A stretch of DNA of 64,000 nt from Deinococcus apachensis DSM 19763 (GCF_000381345.1 NZ_KB906399.1:359001-423000); one strand, 5' to 3'; counted from the stretch's first letter, positions 1-16,062 are shown. Translations and numbers: made by a program. Notes: generated from the sequence alone by a model not told the origin.

Positions 1-1061
<1,061 letters not shown>

Positions 1062-1135
1062 GCCCGTCCCCCTCAGAAGCTGCATCCGGGCCTCACCGGG
1101 GCCGTGTTCACTGACTCTATCCACCGGAGGGACGA

Positions 1136-2098
1136 ATGACCCGAACACTGACCATCCTGACCGCCGCCGCACTCCTCACGCCCACCGCCCAGGCGCAGAA
1201 CGCCACGACCGTCCGCCTGGGCTTTTTCCCGAACCTCACCCACGCGCCCGCGCTCGTAGGGCTGGAGAAGGGGTACTTCCAGAAGGCGCTGGGCAGCGCC
1301 AAGCTCGACTCCCGGGAGTTCGTCTCGGGCACCACCCTGATGGAGGCCTTCGCGGCGGGGCAGATCGACATCGCGTATGTCGGCCCCGGCCCGGCCATCA
1401 ACGGCGCGGCGCGGGGGATGCCCCTCCAGATCGTTGCCGGGGCGAGCGAGGCGGGGGCGGTGCTCATCGCCCGCAAGGACAGCGGGATCAGGACGTACAA
1501 GGACCTTGCCGGGAAGCGGGTAGCGGTGCCGAGCCTGGGGAACACGCAGGACATCAGCTTGCGGCACCTCCTGAAGGAGCAGGGCCTGAAGGCGCAGGCG
1601 GACGGGGGCAACGTCACCGTGACGCCCGTTGCCCCCGCCGACGTGATCGCGGCCTTCGCGGCGGGGCGGGTGGACGCGACCCTCGTCCCCGAACCTTGGG
1701 GCGCGGTGCTGGAGGCGCAGGGCCACCGGTTGATCGGCAACGAGAAGACGGTGTGGCGCGGGGGACAGTACCCCACGACCATCGTGATCGTGAATACCAA
1801 GTTCGCCCAGGCGAATCCGGCCCTGGTGACCGCCTTCCTGAAGGCGCACGCGGATGCCGTCGCCTACCTGAACAAGAGCCCCGCCGCCGCACGGACGGTC
1901 GTCAACAACGAGCTGGAGAAGCTGACCGGGCAGAAGGTCGACCTGCGCGTCCTCCAGCGGGCGATGGTTCGCACCCGCTTCACGACCCGCGTGGACCTGG
2001 ACGCCCTGAACGACTACGCCGCCCTGAACGTGGAGGCCGGGTACGCCCGCAACGTGCCGGACTTGAAGGCCTTCCTCCTGCCCAGCCTGTTGAAGTGA
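1136..2098 (+). CDS. ABC transporter substrate-binding protein, SsuA/TauA/NrtA family
   Basis: A 320-residue secreted solute receptor. The N-terminus ([20 protein letters not shown]) is a signal peptide with a likely AQA cleavage site. The mature part starts with [13 protein letters not shown] and shows the [14 protein letters not shown] pattern typical of the aliphatic sulfonate/taurine/nitrate receptor family. ATG 1136 is preceded by CCGGAGGG at good spacing. The permease and ATPase genes follow with a 4-bp gap and a 4-bp overlap, so the three form one importer. Placement after sat favours a sulfur compound (sulfonate or sulfate ester) as ligand, but sequence alone does not exclude nitrate, cyanate or a thiamine-precursor-like ligand. 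Confidence 0.88.
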   Translation: MTRTLTILTAAALLTPTAQAQNATTVRLGFFPNLTHAPALVGLEKGYFQKALGSAKLDSREFVSGTTLMEAFAAGQIDIAYVGPGPAINGAARGMPLQIVAGASEAGAVLIARKDSGIRTYKDLAGKRVAVPSLGNTQDISLRHLLKEQGLKAQADGGNVTVTPVAPADVIAAFAAGRVDATLVPEPWGAVLEAQGHRLIGNEKTVWRGGQYPTTIVIVNTKFAQANPALVTAFLKAHADAVAYLNKSPAAARTVVNNELEKLTGQKVDLRVLQRAMVRTRFTTRVDLDALNDYAALNVEAGYARNVPDLKAFLLPSLLK

Positions 2099-2102
2099 GG
2101 CC

Positions 2103-2932
<830 letters not shown>

Positions 2933-2936
<4 letters not shown>

Positions 2937-3691
2937 CCGCCACGATGACTCGCCCCGCCCCGTCTGCCAGCACTGCCCCGCAGGGGGTCAGCCTGACGCT
3001 GGACGGGGTGACGTATCGCTACGGGCGTTCGCGGACGGCAGCCACCCCAGCGGGCCTCGGCCCGCTGGACCTGCGGGTGCAGCCCGGCGAGTTCCTGTGC
3101 GTCGTCGGTCCCTCGGGCAGCGGCAAGAGCACGCTGCTCTCGCTGTTGGCGGGCTTCCTGCGGCCCCAGGTCGGCGAGATTCGGCTGGGCAACACGCCCG
3201 TGCGCGGCCCGGACCCCCGGCTCACGCTGGTGCAACAGGAACCGGCCCTGTTCCCCTGGCGCACGGTGGCGGGCAATGTCGCCTTCGGCCTGGAGCGCCA
3301 GCGCCTGCCCCGCGCTGAACGGGATACCCGGGTGGAGGACACCCTGCGCCTGGTCGGGCTAAGCGGCTATGGCCCCCGCCGTGTCCACGAGCTCTCGGGC
3401 GGGCAACGCCAGCGTATCAGTCTGGCCCGCGCGCTCGCCGTGCAGCCGCGGCTCCTGCTGCTCGACGAGCCCTTCAGCGCGCTCGACGACCGCACGCGGA
3501 CGGTCCTCGCCGATGAGCTGCTGGGCATCTGGTGGGCGCGGCGGGTCACCGTCGTGTTCGTGACGCACAACCTGGAGGAAGCCCTGGCCCTGGGGCAGCG
3601 CGTCGTCGCTCTGCGTGGCGGCGAGGTCGTGTTGGACGGCGCCGCGCGGGAACTGAGCGTGGGGCAGTTGCGGGAGACGCTGGAGGGGTAA
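2933..3691 (+). CDS. ABC transporter ATP-binding protein, SsuB/TauB family
   Basis: A 252-residue nucleotide-binding subunit that drives the SsuABC-type importer. Walker A is GPSGSGKST, the Q-loop is [10 protein letters not shown], the signature is [15 protein letters not shown], Walker B is [13 protein letters not shown], and the switch histidine lies in VTHNLEEA. The frame is open far upstream, but the start is set at ATG 2933, which overlaps the permease stop in the common ATGA arrangement and gives normal family length. A hairpin at 3708-3741 follows the gene. All catalytic motifs are intact. Confidence 0.93.
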
Positions 3692-3707
3692 GGGCCTCCG
3701 GGAGGCG

Positions 3708-3741
3708 AGAAGGAGCCGAGGCGTCAGCCCCGGCTCCTTCT
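3708..3741. terminator. Hairpin between convergent genes (bidirectional terminator candidate)
   Basis: An 11-bp perfect inverted repeat, AGAAGGAGCCG and CGGCTCCTTCT, is separated by 12 nt. It lies between the end of the ABC ATPase gene (+) and the end of the MATE gene (-). The T-run is weak, so it may act as a processing or insulating hairpin rather than a classic intrinsic terminator. Confidence 0.6.
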
Positions 3742-3754
3742 GCCGTCTACCCTC

Positions 3755-5158
3755 TCAATCCCCCGCCAGCACCCCTGGCCCCCGCTGCCCCTCGGCTACC
3801 CCCGCCCAGTTCACCCGGCGGCGGCGCCACTCGAAGATGGCGACCTTGGCGAGTTCGTCCAGCACGCGGGCCAGGAAGACGCCCCACACGCCCAGCGGGG
3901 TATACAGGCCGAGGAAGACGGCGAGCGGCAGGCCCACCACGAACGCGCCGACCACGTCGCCCGTGATGACGCCCTTGCCGTCGCCGACGCTGGGCAGGGC
4001 CGCGCCCCCCAGGATCATGTTGCGGACCTTGACGACCTGGGTGGCGGCGTTGATCAGGATGCCGCCGAGCGCGATGGCCCGAACGTCCGCGCCCACCGCC
4101 GGGAACAGCAGCGGCAGCAGCAGACCGCTCAGGGCGAACAGCAGGCCGAAGCCCAGGCCGGTCAGTCCTCCCACCCGGCCCACGCGCCCCAGCCACGCCC
4201 GCGCCCCGGGACCGTCGCCCGCGCCGAGCGCCCGCCCGACGAGAACGGTGGTGGCGCTCATCAGGCCGAACGACCCCACCACGAAGATGCCCTCCAGCGT
4301 GCCGACAATCTGGCTGGCGGCCAGGGCCTGCGTGCCCACCCGGGCGAACACGGCGGCGTAGAGAAAACCGCCCAGGCTCCACAGAAACTCGGTCAGGCCG
4401 ATGGGCGCGGACAGGCTGAGGAGGGGGACCGCCACCGCACGGCGGCTCCCCGGGGCGGGCAGGGCGAAGGCGGCCAGATGGCGCGGACCGTACACCAGAC
4501 AGGCCAGGAGCGCGGCCTTGAGGGTCTGCGCGACCACCAATGCCCAGGCGGCCCCCACCACGCCCAGCTCCGGTAGCGGGCCAACACCGAATACCAGCCC
4601 CACGGCGGCGAGGCTCTCGACCACCACCGTCAGCATGGTGGCGACCATCGGCGTGCGCGCGTGACCCAGCGAGCGCAGCGCCCCGCTGAGAATCCAGCCG
4701 AGCATGCCGGGCACCAGGGACAGTATGGCGACCCGCAGGTAGGGAACCGCCGTGGCGGTCACCTCGGGCGCGCCACCCGCGAGGCGCAGCAGGCCCCCGG
4801 CCCCCAGGATGACCGGGGCCGTCGCCAGCCCGGCGAGCAGCAGGCTGACGACCAGCGCGACCGTCAGCGTGCCGTTCACGCCCGCCCGGTCCCCCGCCCC
4901 GGCCCGCCGCGCCACCAGGATGGAGGTGCCCGAGCCCAGCGCCCCCAGCGTGGCGAAGAACAGGAAGCTCACGCTGCCCGCCAGCCCCACCGCCGCGACG
5001 GCCACCACGCCCAGCGCGCCCACGATGACCTGGTTCACGAAGGTCAGCACGAGTTGCAGCACCATCTCCAGGCTGACCGGAACGGCGATAGCGGCGATTT
5101 CCCGCCCGGGTGAGCGGGCTTGAATCGATTCAGACGGGGGGGAGGAAACGGCCGACAT
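3755..5158 (-). CDS. MATE family efflux transporter
   Basis: A 467-residue polytopic inner-membrane protein with about twelve hydrophobic segments in two related halves. It is of the NorM/MATE type, exporting drugs or metabolites by Na+ or H+ antiport. The first half opens with [20 protein letters not shown] and has the typical [16 protein letters not shown] motif; the second half repeats it as [17 protein letters not shown]. The start ATG at 5158 has a TACCTT box 8 nt upstream, consistent with near-leaderless expression. The substrate cannot be predicted. It runs convergently with the ABC operon across the hairpin at 3708-3741. Confidence 0.9.
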   Translation of the reverse strand: MSAVSSPPSESIQARSPGREIAAIAVPVSLEMVLQLVLTFVNQVIVGALGVVAVAAVGLAGSVSFLFFATLGALGSGTSILVARRAGAGDRAGVNGTLTVALVVSLLLAGLATAPVILGAGGLLRLAGGAPEVTATAVPYLRVAILSLVPGMLGWILSGALRSLGHARTPMVATMLTVVVESLAAVGLVFGVGPLPELGVVGAAWALVVAQTLKAALLACLVYGPRHLAAFALPAPGSRRAVAVPLLSLSAPIGLTEFLWSLGGFLYAAVFARVGTQALAASQIVGTLEGIFVVGSFGLMSATTVLVGRALGAGDGPGARAWLGRVGRVGGLTGLGFGLLFALSGLLLPLLFPAVGADVRAIALGGILINAATQVVKVRNMILGGAALPSVGDGKGVITGDVVGAFVVGLPLAVFLGLYTPLGVWGVFLARVLDELAKVAIFEWRRRRVNWAGVAEGQRGPGVLAGD

Positions 5159-5221
5159 ACCGCGCCAAGGTACACCCGGGCGGTTCGGGGACCCTCAGCC
5201 GAATGGCGGAGGGCTAGACAC

Positions 5222-5263
5222 GGGGAGGCGGGACGCGAAATGGAGTCCGCGCCCCGCCTCCCC
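5222..5263 (-). terminator. Strong hairpin after the aminotransferase gene
   Basis: An 11-bp perfect inverted repeat, GGGGAGGCGGG and CCCGCCTCCCC, is separated by 20 nt just beyond the stop of the minus-strand aminotransferase gene. No T-run follows. The function is inferred from position and stem strength. Confidence 0.5.
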
Positions 5264-5275
5264 TACCGGGCTCCC

Positions 5276-6535
<1,260 letters not shown>

Positions 6536-6607
6536 GTTGACCTCCTGTTGAGGCTCAGTCTAGGGGGTGAAGGCCGGGCAAAAGGGGCGCGTGTCCAGCC
6601 GGGCGGG

Positions 6608-7237
6608 TCAGGGCCGCGCGGGACGAAGCCGCGCCTGCCCGGGCGTGAGGGCGGGCCAATCTCCCGTCTGCCCGGCGGCGGGCGCCCAGTTCTCCTTGCC
6701 GCTCCAGCGTTCGATCCTCAGGGAATAGACGGAGGTGCGGGCGAGGTCCGAGTCCGAGATGGGCCGGGTGTGTTCTCCTATCCGCAACCCTGGAAACACC
6801 CGCTCGCTCAGCACCGTCAGGGCCTCCCGCGCCTCGTCTGGATCAGTCAGGAGGCGGGCCGTGCCGAAGACGATCACGCTGCGGTACTGCACCGACAGTT
6901 CCAGGGGATCGTTGCTGGGGAGCAACGACCCGATCTCGGACGCCTCGAAGGTGGCTCGGGCAGGGCGACCCCGCTCGGTATTCGCCCGCAGCCGCCCGGC
7001 GATGTTCGTGTGATACACGAGGTCATGCCGCTCCGGACGGTACGCGAAGGCAAGCGGGGTGACGAAGGGGAAGGCCGCACCGTCCTCGTCCTCCCAGACG
7101 GTCGCCACACGGCCCAGGGGCACCCTCAGCAGCAGGGCACGAATCCACTCGTCGTCGCGGCGGTTCTGCGAACGGCGGCCCAGGGAGGGGTCGCGGTGGC
7201 GGGGATCATAGAAGCCGGTCGGGGTCGCCTGGGTCAT
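6608..7237 (-). CDS. Pyridoxamine 5'-phosphate oxidase-family (PPOX) flavoprotein
   Basis: A 209-residue split-barrel flavin-binding protein of the Nim/PPOX superfamily. The core shows [21 protein letters not shown] followed by an ATFEASE-like strand, matching small FMN- or F420-binding proteins rather than true PdxH. ATG 7237 is selected because a TAGCGT -10 box sits exactly 7 nt upstream; longer starts would run across the divergent regulator. The divergent gene is a MocR/PdxR regulator only 18 bp away, and MocR genes often sit beside vitamin B6 or PPOX genes, so this is the likely target. Substrate unknown. Confidence 0.82.
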   Translation of the reverse strand: MTQATPTGFYDPRHRDPSLGRRSQNRRDDEWIRALLLRVPLGRVATVWEDEDGAAFPFVTPLAFAYRPERHDLVYHTNIAGRLRANTERGRPARATFEASEIGSLLPSNDPLELSVQYRSVIVFGTARLLTDPDEAREALTVLSERVFPGLRIGEHTRPISDSDLARTSVYSLRIERWSGKENWAPAAGQTGDWPALTPGQARLRPARP

Positions 7238-7243
7238 ACCCGC

Positions 7244-7250
7244 TACGCTA
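7244..7250. promoter_or_regulatory. Shared bidirectional -10 element between PPOX and pdxR-like genes
   Basis: The 7-bp sequence TACGCTA provides TACGCT on the plus strand (6 nt before ATG 7256) and TAGCGT on the minus strand (7 nt before ATG 7237). The two overlap by five bases. Both mRNAs would be leaderless. The whole intergenic gap is 18 bp, so each -35 region lies inside the opposite gene. Confidence 0.72.
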
Positions 7251-7255
7251 GAGCC

Positions 7256-8731
7256 ATGCCGGACCTCAAGACAGAGCCGGAAACCGCCGGAAAGGCAGGT
7301 CCACTCGATCTGCTTCCCGTTCCCTTGCAGCTCGACCGCTCGGCCCCCATACCGCTGCACCGGCAACTCGCGGGGCAGGTGCGGATGGCGGCGCTCTCGG
7401 GTGCCCTTCCCCCGAATGCACCGCTACCCGGTTCACGCACCCTCGCGGCGGCCCTCGGCGTCACCCGGGGCGTGGTCACGCTGGCGCTGGAGGAGCTGAT
7501 CGCGGACGGCACGCTGGAGACGCGGGTGGGACGGGGTACGTGGGTGGCACAGGGGGCGGCGGCAACGCCCCGGGAGAGGATCACCCGTCTCCCCGCCTGG
7601 CTCACCCTTCCCGGCCCGGCTCCCATAGATGGCCCCACGACCGCCCCCGGCCTCCACTTCCGGCCCGGGGTAGCGGGGACGCGGGTGCTGGACCGGAAAG
7701 CGTGGCAGACGGCCTGGTCGCAGGCCGCGCGGATGGTGCCAGGTGCGGACGCTCCGGGCGGCGACTACGGCGACCCGGCGGGCGAGCCCGAACTGCGCTC
7801 GGCCCTCGCGGCCTTTGTGGGGCGGGCGCGGGGGTTGCGGACGGAGGCGGGACGGGTGGTCATCACGCCCGGCAGTCTGGGCGCCCTGGGCCTGATTGCC
7901 CGGCTGCTGCCGCCCGGAAGCCGAGTTCTGGTCGAGAACCCCGGCTACCGCGCCGCGCGGCAGGTGCTGCTCGACGCGGGGCACGAGACTGTCCCCGTGC
8001 GCGTGGATGGGGACGGCCTGGTCACCGGCAGCCTCCCCCCCGCCCGGCTCGCCGTCGTCACGCCCAGCCACCAGTACCCGCTCGGCGTGCGGATGAGCCT
8101 GCCGCGGCGCCTGGTGCTGCTGCGCTGGGCCCAGATCCACGACGCCCTGATCGTGGAGGACGACTACGACGGCGAATTCCGTTACGGGGCGCCGCCTCTG
8201 CCGCCCCTCGCCAGCCTGGAGGGGGCCGCGGACCGGGTGCTGTACCTGGGCACCCTGTCCAAGCTGCTCACCCCCGCCGTTCGGACGGGGTTCGTGGTCG
8301 CCCCGCCCGCGTTCGTCCCCGCCCTGACCCGCGCCCGCGCGCTTGCGGACGGCGGACACGACCGGGTGACGCAGGCGGCGCTGACCCTCCTCATTGCGGG
8401 GGGACACCTGGACCGACACGTGCGCCGTGCCCGGCGCTGGCACGGGGAGCAGCAGGCGGCCCTGGCCCGGACCCTCGCGCCCCTCGCGCCGGAAGCGAGG
8501 CTGGGCGGGATCGAGGCGGGGCTGCACGCCTGCCTGCATCTGCCGCCGAACCTTCCCGCCGGGGAGCTTGCGGCCGAACTCGCGCGGCGGGGTGTGTACG
8601 TCAGCACGGCGGAGAGCTACACCTTCGCGGGTGAGGCCCCGAACGCCCTGGTCCTGGGCTACGGTGGCCTCACGGTGGCCGAGGTCGAGCGGGGCGCGCG
8701 GCAGATCGTGCGGGTGGTGCGGGGAGACTAA
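7256..8731 (+). CDS. MocR/PdxR-family transcriptional regulator (GntR HTH + aminotransferase-like domain)
   Basis: A 491-residue regulator. The N-terminal winged HTH ([20 protein letters not shown], then [19 protein letters not shown]) is joined to a fold-type-I aminotransferase-like domain. That domain keeps the MocR hallmark [10 protein letters not shown] and the PLP lysine in [10 protein letters not shown]. Such proteins sense PLP or amino-acid/PLP adducts and control B6 or amino-acid genes, usually the divergent neighbour. ATG 7256 is 6 nt from the TACGCT box, giving a leaderless mRNA; the frame stays open far upstream but over the PPOX and aminotransferase genes. The ligand is unknown. 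Confidence 0.88.
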   Translation: MPDLKTEPETAGKAGPLDLLPVPLQLDRSAPIPLHRQLAGQVRMAALSGALPPNAPLPGSRTLAAALGVTRGVVTLALEELIADGTLETRVGRGTWVAQGAAATPRERITRLPAWLTLPGPAPIDGPTTAPGLHFRPGVAGTRVLDRKAWQTAWSQAARMVPGADAPGGDYGDPAGEPELRSALAAFVGRARGLRTEAGRVVITPGSLGALGLIARLLPPGSRVLVENPGYRAARQVLLDAGHETVPVRVDGDGLVTGSLPPARLAVVTPSHQYPLGVRMSLPRRLVLLRWAQIHDALIVEDDYDGEFRYGAPPLPPLASLEGAADRVLYLGTLSKLLTPAVRTGFVVAPPAFVPALTRARALADGGHDRVTQAALTLLIAGGHLDRHVRRARRWHGEQQAALARTLAPLAPEARLGGIEAGLHACLHLPPNLPAGELAAELARRGVYVSTAESYTFAGEAPNALVLGYGGLTVAEVERGARQIVRVVRGD

Positions 8732-8734
8732 TCC

Positions 8735-10539
<1,805 letters not shown>

Positions 10540-10543
<4 letters not shown>

Positions 10544-11595
10544 GCGACCACCGCCGTCCCGTACTGCCCCGCCAGGTGCGCCCGGATGCGGCGCGTCACC
10601 AGGTCGGCGCTGCCCATCGCGCGGGTCATGGCCTGTTCCAGCGCGGCGGTCGGGACCAGGTTCTGCGGGGCGCGGGGGTCCTTGTGCGGCTGGCTGGCGA
10701 GGCGGCACAGCAGGGCGCCCGACAGGTCGGCGATGTCCTGCACACCCCGGGGCACGAAGTCCACATCCTCGGGCGCGTGCATCTCCAGGCGCATCACGCC
10801 CGCCAGCGGGTGCTGGTAGAAGGGTGGGTCGCACAGGCGGACATACCAGGTGAAGCGCTGCTCGCGGCCCCCGCCCGTGTGGCCCTCGCCCCGGTCGCCC
10901 ACCGTGAAGCGCAGGATGGGCGTGCGCTCCCCCGGCCTCAGCTCGGACAGCAGGCCGATGCGGTCGGCGCCCAAGTAGTCGGTGTGCAGCGTCTTGACGT
11001 AGCCCACGACGGCGCGGCCCGCCTCGCCCACCCGCACGGGGCCGTCCTGGAGGACGAGCGTTTCGGGCAGCGCGTCGGGGTCCGTCTCGTCCAGCGGCAG
11101 GGGTGAGGCGAGTTCGGCGCTCAGGCGCTGCTCGTCGTCCAGCATCAGGCGCTGGAGTTTGGAGCGGGCACCCTCCACCTGAGCCCCCTGAAAGGGGTGC
11201 GGCTGATACTCCAGACGCCCCGAGTGCGGGTTGCGCGGGCTGAGGCGGGTGGGCTCCAGCCGGTGGTCGCCGCTGTAGGCCAGCACGCGACGGGCGCGGA
11301 CATCATGCAACTCGGCGCGGCGACTCCCGTGCGGGCACAGGTCCACCGCGCCCACCACGTAGGCCCCGAAGCCCGCCACACTTAACGTTCCGGCCTCGTC
11401 ATTGAGGAGCAGGCGGGCCTCCATGCGCGGTTTGCCGTCCACCACCAGGACGCGCCGCACCCGGGTGGGCACCCCGCGGGTGGGGAGGGCGGCCCAGCGG
11501 TCAGTCTCGGCGTTGAACACCAGCCCGGCGAAGGGCTGGAGGGTGAGTTGGCCGTCGAAGGTGTCGACCGGCCAGGGGTCGAGGCGAATCCGCAT
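10540..11595 (-). CDS. nurA: NurA DNA end-processing nuclease
   Basis: A 351-residue protein of the NurA family, a 5'-3' exonuclease/endonuclease that works with HerA in double-strand-break resection. The N-terminal strand [16 protein letters not shown] carries the metal-binding Asp of the NurA fold. The C-terminal part contains [10 protein letters not shown] and the long segment around [24 protein letters not shown] 11595 lies 7 nt from a TAGAAT -10 box (11603-11608), so the message is leaderless; ATG 11604 is the alternative. It leads the operon and overlaps herA by 4 bp. Confidence 0.82.
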
Positions 11596-11693
11596 GGGGC
11601 GCATTCTACGCGGGGCGCAGAGGGTCCGGCGAGAATTTCGCCGCTCAGGCGGATTGGACACCAGGAGTCGCGCACACCTTTCCCACCCGAAAC

Positions 11694-11718
11694 GGAAAAA
11701 CCCGGGGCTGGCCCGGGT
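11694..11718 (-). terminator. Intrinsic terminator after the Crp-like gene
   Basis: On the minus strand a stem ACCCGGG / CCCGGGT with a 5-nt loop is followed by TTTTT, just past the stop of the Crp-family gene and before the nurA promoter. This is a classical rho-independent shape. Confidence 0.8.
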
Positions 11719-11738
11719 CAGGACATGTCCCTTCTGTC

Positions 11739-12365
11739 CTACTCGCCGTGATACCCGCTCAGTGACCGCAACCCCGCCTCGTCCGTCAGGGTCAGGCAGC
11801 GGTAGGCGGGCGTCAGCAAGCCGTCGTCGCGCATCTCGCCGATCAGCTTGGAGACGCTCTCGCGGGTGGCGCCGGTGCCCTCGGCGATGAGTTCGTGGGT
11901 GGCGCGCACGTACCGGGTGCCGTCGCGGTGCGCCCCGCCCAGGCTGCTGTCCGCCAGGTTCAGCAGGTAACGGGCGATGCGCTCGCGCAGTTCGCCGTCC
12001 TGGATGTGGACCCCGTCGGTCATCATGCGCTGGAGCTGCGCGCCCAGGCTGCGGGTCACCTCCCACAGCTCGGCGGCGCCCAGGTGCTGCGGGTGCAGCG
12101 GCGTGACCGAGGCGTCGGTCAGGGCGACGACCTGGTGGGCGCGGGCCTGGCCCTGCAGGGTCTCCTCCCCGAAGATGTCGCCGGGGCGCACGTGACGCAC
12201 GGTCAGGGTGCGGCCCTGCGGCGTCAGGCGCACGGCGCGCAGCAGACCGCTGTCCAGGCGGTAGAGGCTGGGGGCCGGGTCGCCCGCGTAGTACAGGGTG
12301 TCGCCGCGGCGCAGGGGACGGCGAAGGGGCTCACTTGGGGGTGGGGGTGACGCATAAAGGCTCAT
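11739..12365 (-). CDS. Crp/Fnr-family transcriptional regulator
   Basis: A 208-residue regulator with an N-terminal cyclic-nucleotide-binding-like barrel ([19 protein letters not shown], near residue 60-80) and a C-terminal winged HTH ([21 protein letters not shown]). The phosphate-cassette Arg is present but the Ser that follows it in E. coli Crp is Ala. Whether it binds cAMP is uncertain. SD AGGAG lies 7 nt before ATG 12365. Upstream, a TACAGT -10 (minus strand, 12419-12424) and a 10-bp palindrome GTTGTTCAAC at 12430-12439 could form an autoregulated promoter. No Fe-S cysteines, so it is not Fnr proper. Confidence 0.88.
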   Translation of the reverse strand: MSLYASPPPPSEPLRRPLRRGDTLYYAGDPAPSLYRLDSGLLRAVRLTPQGRTLTVRHVRPGDIFGEETLQGQARAHQVVALTDASVTPLHPQHLGAAELWEVTRSLGAQLQRMMTDGVHIQDGELRERIARYLLNLADSSLGGAHRDGTRYVRATHELIAEGTGATRESVSKLIGEMRDDGLLTPAYRCLTLTDEAGLRSLSGYHGE

Positions 12366-12486
12366 GTCGCGCTCCTGACGGCAGAAGAGGGGCGAGGGCG
12401 GGCAACCGTTCGGCTCTGACTGTACCCAAGTTGTTCAACCTCGAAGCGTTCTACCCATACTCTGTGAAGAATCTGCCAACCAAGGC

Positions 12487-13401
<915 letters not shown>

Positions 13402-13511
13402 CCGGGCAGTCTCGCGCAGGGGGTGGAAACGGGGAGCGTCATTCGCCTCATTTGTGACCTGCACAGCCCGCTGGGCGCGCCGTCCCCATCCGTGGCCTTA
13501 CCCTGATCGGC

Positions 13512-14420
13512 ATGACCTCGCAGATGCCCCTGATCGTGAGCGCCGGGGAGGCGCTGACCGACCTCGTGACCGCCGGGGGCCAGGTGTGGCACGCCCACCC
13601 CGGCGGGGCCGCCTGGAACGTCGCCCGGGCCTGCGCGCGGCTGGGGGTGCCCAGCGCCTTTGCGGGCGCTGTCGGCCAAGACAACTTTGGGGAGGACCTG
13701 CGGCGAGCGGGCGAGGCGGCCGGGCTCGACGGGCGTTTTCTCCAGCAGGTGCCCGCCCCGACCCTGATGGCGGTCGTGTACCAGATCGACCCGCCCGCCT
13801 ACCGCTTCCTGGGCGAGAACAGCGCCGACCTGCACTTCGACCCAGCCCGGTTGCCGCAGGGATGGGAAGGAGCCGCCCGCTGGCTGCACGTGGGCGGCAT
13901 CAGCCTCGCCCGCTGGCCGCTCGCCGACACGCTACTGGGGATGATCGAGACCGCGAGGGGGGCAGGCGTCAGGATCAGCTTTGACCCCAACGCCCGCATC
14001 ACCCACCGCCACCCTGACTACCCCTACGTGTTCGAGCGGGTCATCCGCCAGGCCGACCTCCTGAAGTTCAGCGACGAGGACCTGACCTTCTTCTTCCCCG
14101 GGCAGTCCGAGGAGGACGCCCTGCGCCGCGTGCGCGGCCTGAACGCTCGCTGCCCGGTCGTGGTGACCCGCGGCGCGCGGGGGGTGACCCTGTACCAACC
14201 GGCTGGCCGCGTGGACCTTCCCACCGTGCCTGTCGTGGTGGCCGATACGGTCGGCGCGGGAGACGCACTCTGCGCTGGCCTCCTCGTGAGCGCGACGGAA
14301 CGCACGGAGGCGTTGTGGACCGAGCACCTGCAACTCGGGCTGCGGGCCGCCGCCGCCGCCTGCGCCCGCCCCGGCGCCTACGCCCCCACCCGCGCGGACC
14401 TGGAGGCATTGGGGGGCTGA
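13512..14420 (+). CDS. PfkB-family carbohydrate kinase (fructokinase-like)
   Basis: A 302-residue ribokinase-fold sugar kinase. The N-terminal PfkB signature reads [20 protein letters not shown]. The C-terminal [12 protein letters not shown] motif holds the catalytic base Asp251 and the anion hole. It phosphorylates a sugar such as fructose with ATP; the exact sugar cannot be read. A TACCCT -10 box lies 7 nt before ATG 13512, giving a leaderless transcript. It stands alone: the upstream gene is divergent and a dispersed repeat follows. Confidence 0.88.
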   Translation: MTSQMPLIVSAGEALTDLVTAGGQVWHAHPGGAAWNVARACARLGVPSAFAGAVGQDNFGEDLRRAGEAAGLDGRFLQQVPAPTLMAVVYQIDPPAYRFLGENSADLHFDPARLPQGWEGAARWLHVGGISLARWPLADTLLGMIETARGAGVRISFDPNARITHRHPDYPYVFERVIRQADLLKFSDEDLTFFFPGQSEEDALRRVRGLNARCPVVVTRGARGVTLYQPAGRVDLPTVPVVVADTVGAGDALCAGLLVSATERTEALWTEHLQLGLRAAAAACARPGAYAPTRADLEALGG

Positions 14421-14443
14421 GGAATCACGTGAGGAGGAAGTTC

Positions 14444-14640
14444 TCCCTCTCCCCTCGTGGGAGACTTACAAAGCTGCAAAGCAGAGGGCCGGGATGAGGG
14501 GGCGTGTGACCAGCCCAAGCATCTACAAGATGGCCTGCGTCGTCTACGCGCCGCGGGGCGTGCCCGCTCACCCCTCTCCTGCGGAGCTGTGCCAGTCCCA
14601 GCCTCCCCCTCAAGGGGTTTTTGCCGTCCCACACGCCTCT
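14444..14640 (+). repeat. Dispersed intergenic repeat, copy A, ending in a terminator-like hairpin
   Basis: About 200 bp, closely similar to 27205-27400. Shared blocks include the start CCCTCTCCCCT, AGCATCTACAAGATGGCCTG, and CTCTCCTGCGGAGCTGTGCC. The last part forms CCCC-TCAA-GGGG followed by TTTTT (14606-14622). It fills the gap between the PfkB kinase and the HD-GYP gene. Peptides can be read on both strands, but a copy sitting between unrelated genes is better explained as a non-coding repeat with terminator activity. Confidence 0.75.
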
Positions 14641-14712
14641 TCCCTTGCTCGGGCAACTTCCGCACATCACGCGGCCCCCTGTGGAAGAGAGGGCACGTCC
14701 CCCGACCTTGGC

Positions 14713-16062
14713 TCACACCACCAGGCGCACGTCGTCCTGCTCGGTCATCAGGTGCAGGAAGGCCTCGACATACTGGGGGTCGAACTGCCGCCCGGATAGG
14801 GAGCGGATTTCGTTCAGAGCGCGGTGGCGGCTCCAGGCGGGCTTGTAGGGCCGCTCGCTCGTCAGCGCGTCGTACACGTCCACAATGGCGAACAGCCGTG
14901 CGGTCTCAGGGATGTCCTTCCCGCGCAGCCCGGCGGGGTAGCCGCCACCGTCCCAGCGCTCGTGGTGGTAACGCACGAGGTCGAGGGTCCCGGCGGGCAG
15001 GAAGTGCAGGTCCTGAAGCATGTCGTAGCCCAGCGCCGCGTGGGTCTGGATGATCCGGCGCTCCTCGGGGTCGAGAGGGCCATGCTTGTGCAGGACATGA
15101 TCGGGAATCGCCAGCTTGCCCAGGTCGTGCAGGTACGCGCCCCAGCGCAGCGCCCCCACGCGCTCCTCGTCCCAGCCCAGCCGCTCGGCGAGCCGCACGC
15201 TGGCGCTCACCACCCGCAGGGTGTGGCCGCCCGTGTCATCGTCGCGGCGTTCCAGGGCCGCCCCCAGCGAGCGCAGGGTGAGGTCGTTGGCCTCGCGCAG
15301 GTCGCGAATCGCCTGCCACTGCCCGAGCTGCGCGCCGATCAGCCGCCCGAAGGAGGCGACGACCGCGATTTCCTCCGCCGAGAAGGTCCCCTCTGGACGG
15401 GCCAGGACGAGCATGCCCAGGTGTTGCGCCGCGCCGCCGTACACCTCCGCGACGTGATAGCTGGCGCGCTCTTCCCGGCGCAGGAGCGTCAACACCTCCC
15501 CGGCCACCCAGTGGTCGGCCTGCACGCTGCGGCTGTCCTCGTCGCTGGGGTGTACGGGCCGCTGCATGTGGGCGGCGTAGGCCCCACGCCCCGCCAGAAT
15601 GACCGGCGTGCCCTGGCGGTAGGCCACGAAGGCGATGTGCGGCGCCACGTCCAGCCCCTGAAGGATCTCCACCCCGGCCCGACTGATCGCCTCGACGTTC
15701 CGGGCCCCCGCCAGCCGCTCGCTGCCGCTCTGGAGCGCCTCAGCTGTACGACGCGTCCAGGTCAGCCGCGTGCCGGTCACCTTCTCGCGGACCGTCAGGC
15801 CGCCCAGGGCCCCGGCGACCAGCAGCCCGCCGAGCAGGTCGGGCAAGTCGCCCGGGCCGTGCAGCGCGAGCGAGCCCAGAAACCCCGCGAGGTAGGCGGC
15901 GGGAGCCGTCCAGCGCAGCCCCCCACCCAGCGGCCACGTCACCCCCGCCAGCAGCAGTGCCGCACCCATCAGCAACCCGAGGTGGCCGACCAGCGCCGCA
16001 TATCCCAGCACGCCCAGCCCCAGGATCAGCCACAGGTACGTCAACACGAGTCGGCGCTTCAC
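14713..16062 (-). CDS. HD-GYP domain phosphodiesterase with membrane anchor and GAF-like domain
   Basis: A 449-residue protein. The first ~95 residues hold four hydrophobic segments, a GAF-like sensor region follows (about 100-255), then a C-terminal HD-GYP domain. The active-site signatures are AYLHDLGKLAIPDH and HHERWDGGGYPAGLRGKDIP, so both the HD pair and the GYP triad are present. Such proteins usually hydrolyse cyclic di-GMP at the membrane. GTG 16062 is preferred over an upstream ATG (16080) because TATGGT lies 6 nt before it. No GGDEF gene is nearby. The input signal is unknown. Confidence 0.88.
   Translation of the reverse strand: MKRRLVLTYLWLILGLGVLGYAALVGHLGLLMGAALLLAGVTWPLGGGLRWTAPAAYLAGFLGSLALHGPGDLPDLLGGLLVAGALGGLTVREKVTGTRLTWTRRTAEALQSGSERLAGARNVEAISRAGVEILQGLDVAPHIAFVAYRQGTPVILAGRGAYAAHMQRPVHPSDEDSRSVQADHWVAGEVLTLLRREERASYHVAEVYGGAAQHLGMLVLARPEGTFSAEEIAVVASFGRLIGAQLGQWQAIRDLREANDLTLRSLGAALERRDDDTGGHTLRVVSASVRLAERLGWDEERVGALRWGAYLHDLGKLAIPDHVLHKHGPLDPEERRIIQTHAALGYDMLQDLHFLPAGTLDLVRYHHERWDGGGYPAGLRGKDIPETARLFAIVDVYDALTSERPYKPAWSRHRALNEIRSLSGRQFDPQYVEAFLHLMTEQDDVRLVV

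Noticed and set aside
13402..13464. GTG 13464 as the HDAC-like start
   Set aside because: The extra 21 residues have no family resemblance and there is no -10 or SD signal; GTG 13401 has a GAGACT box 6 nt away. It remains possible.
14425..14670. Small proteins inside the dispersed repeat (both strands), similar to those in copy B
   Set aside because: Similarity follows the DNA repeat itself. Indels shift frames between copies and there is no start signal, so they are not supported as genes.
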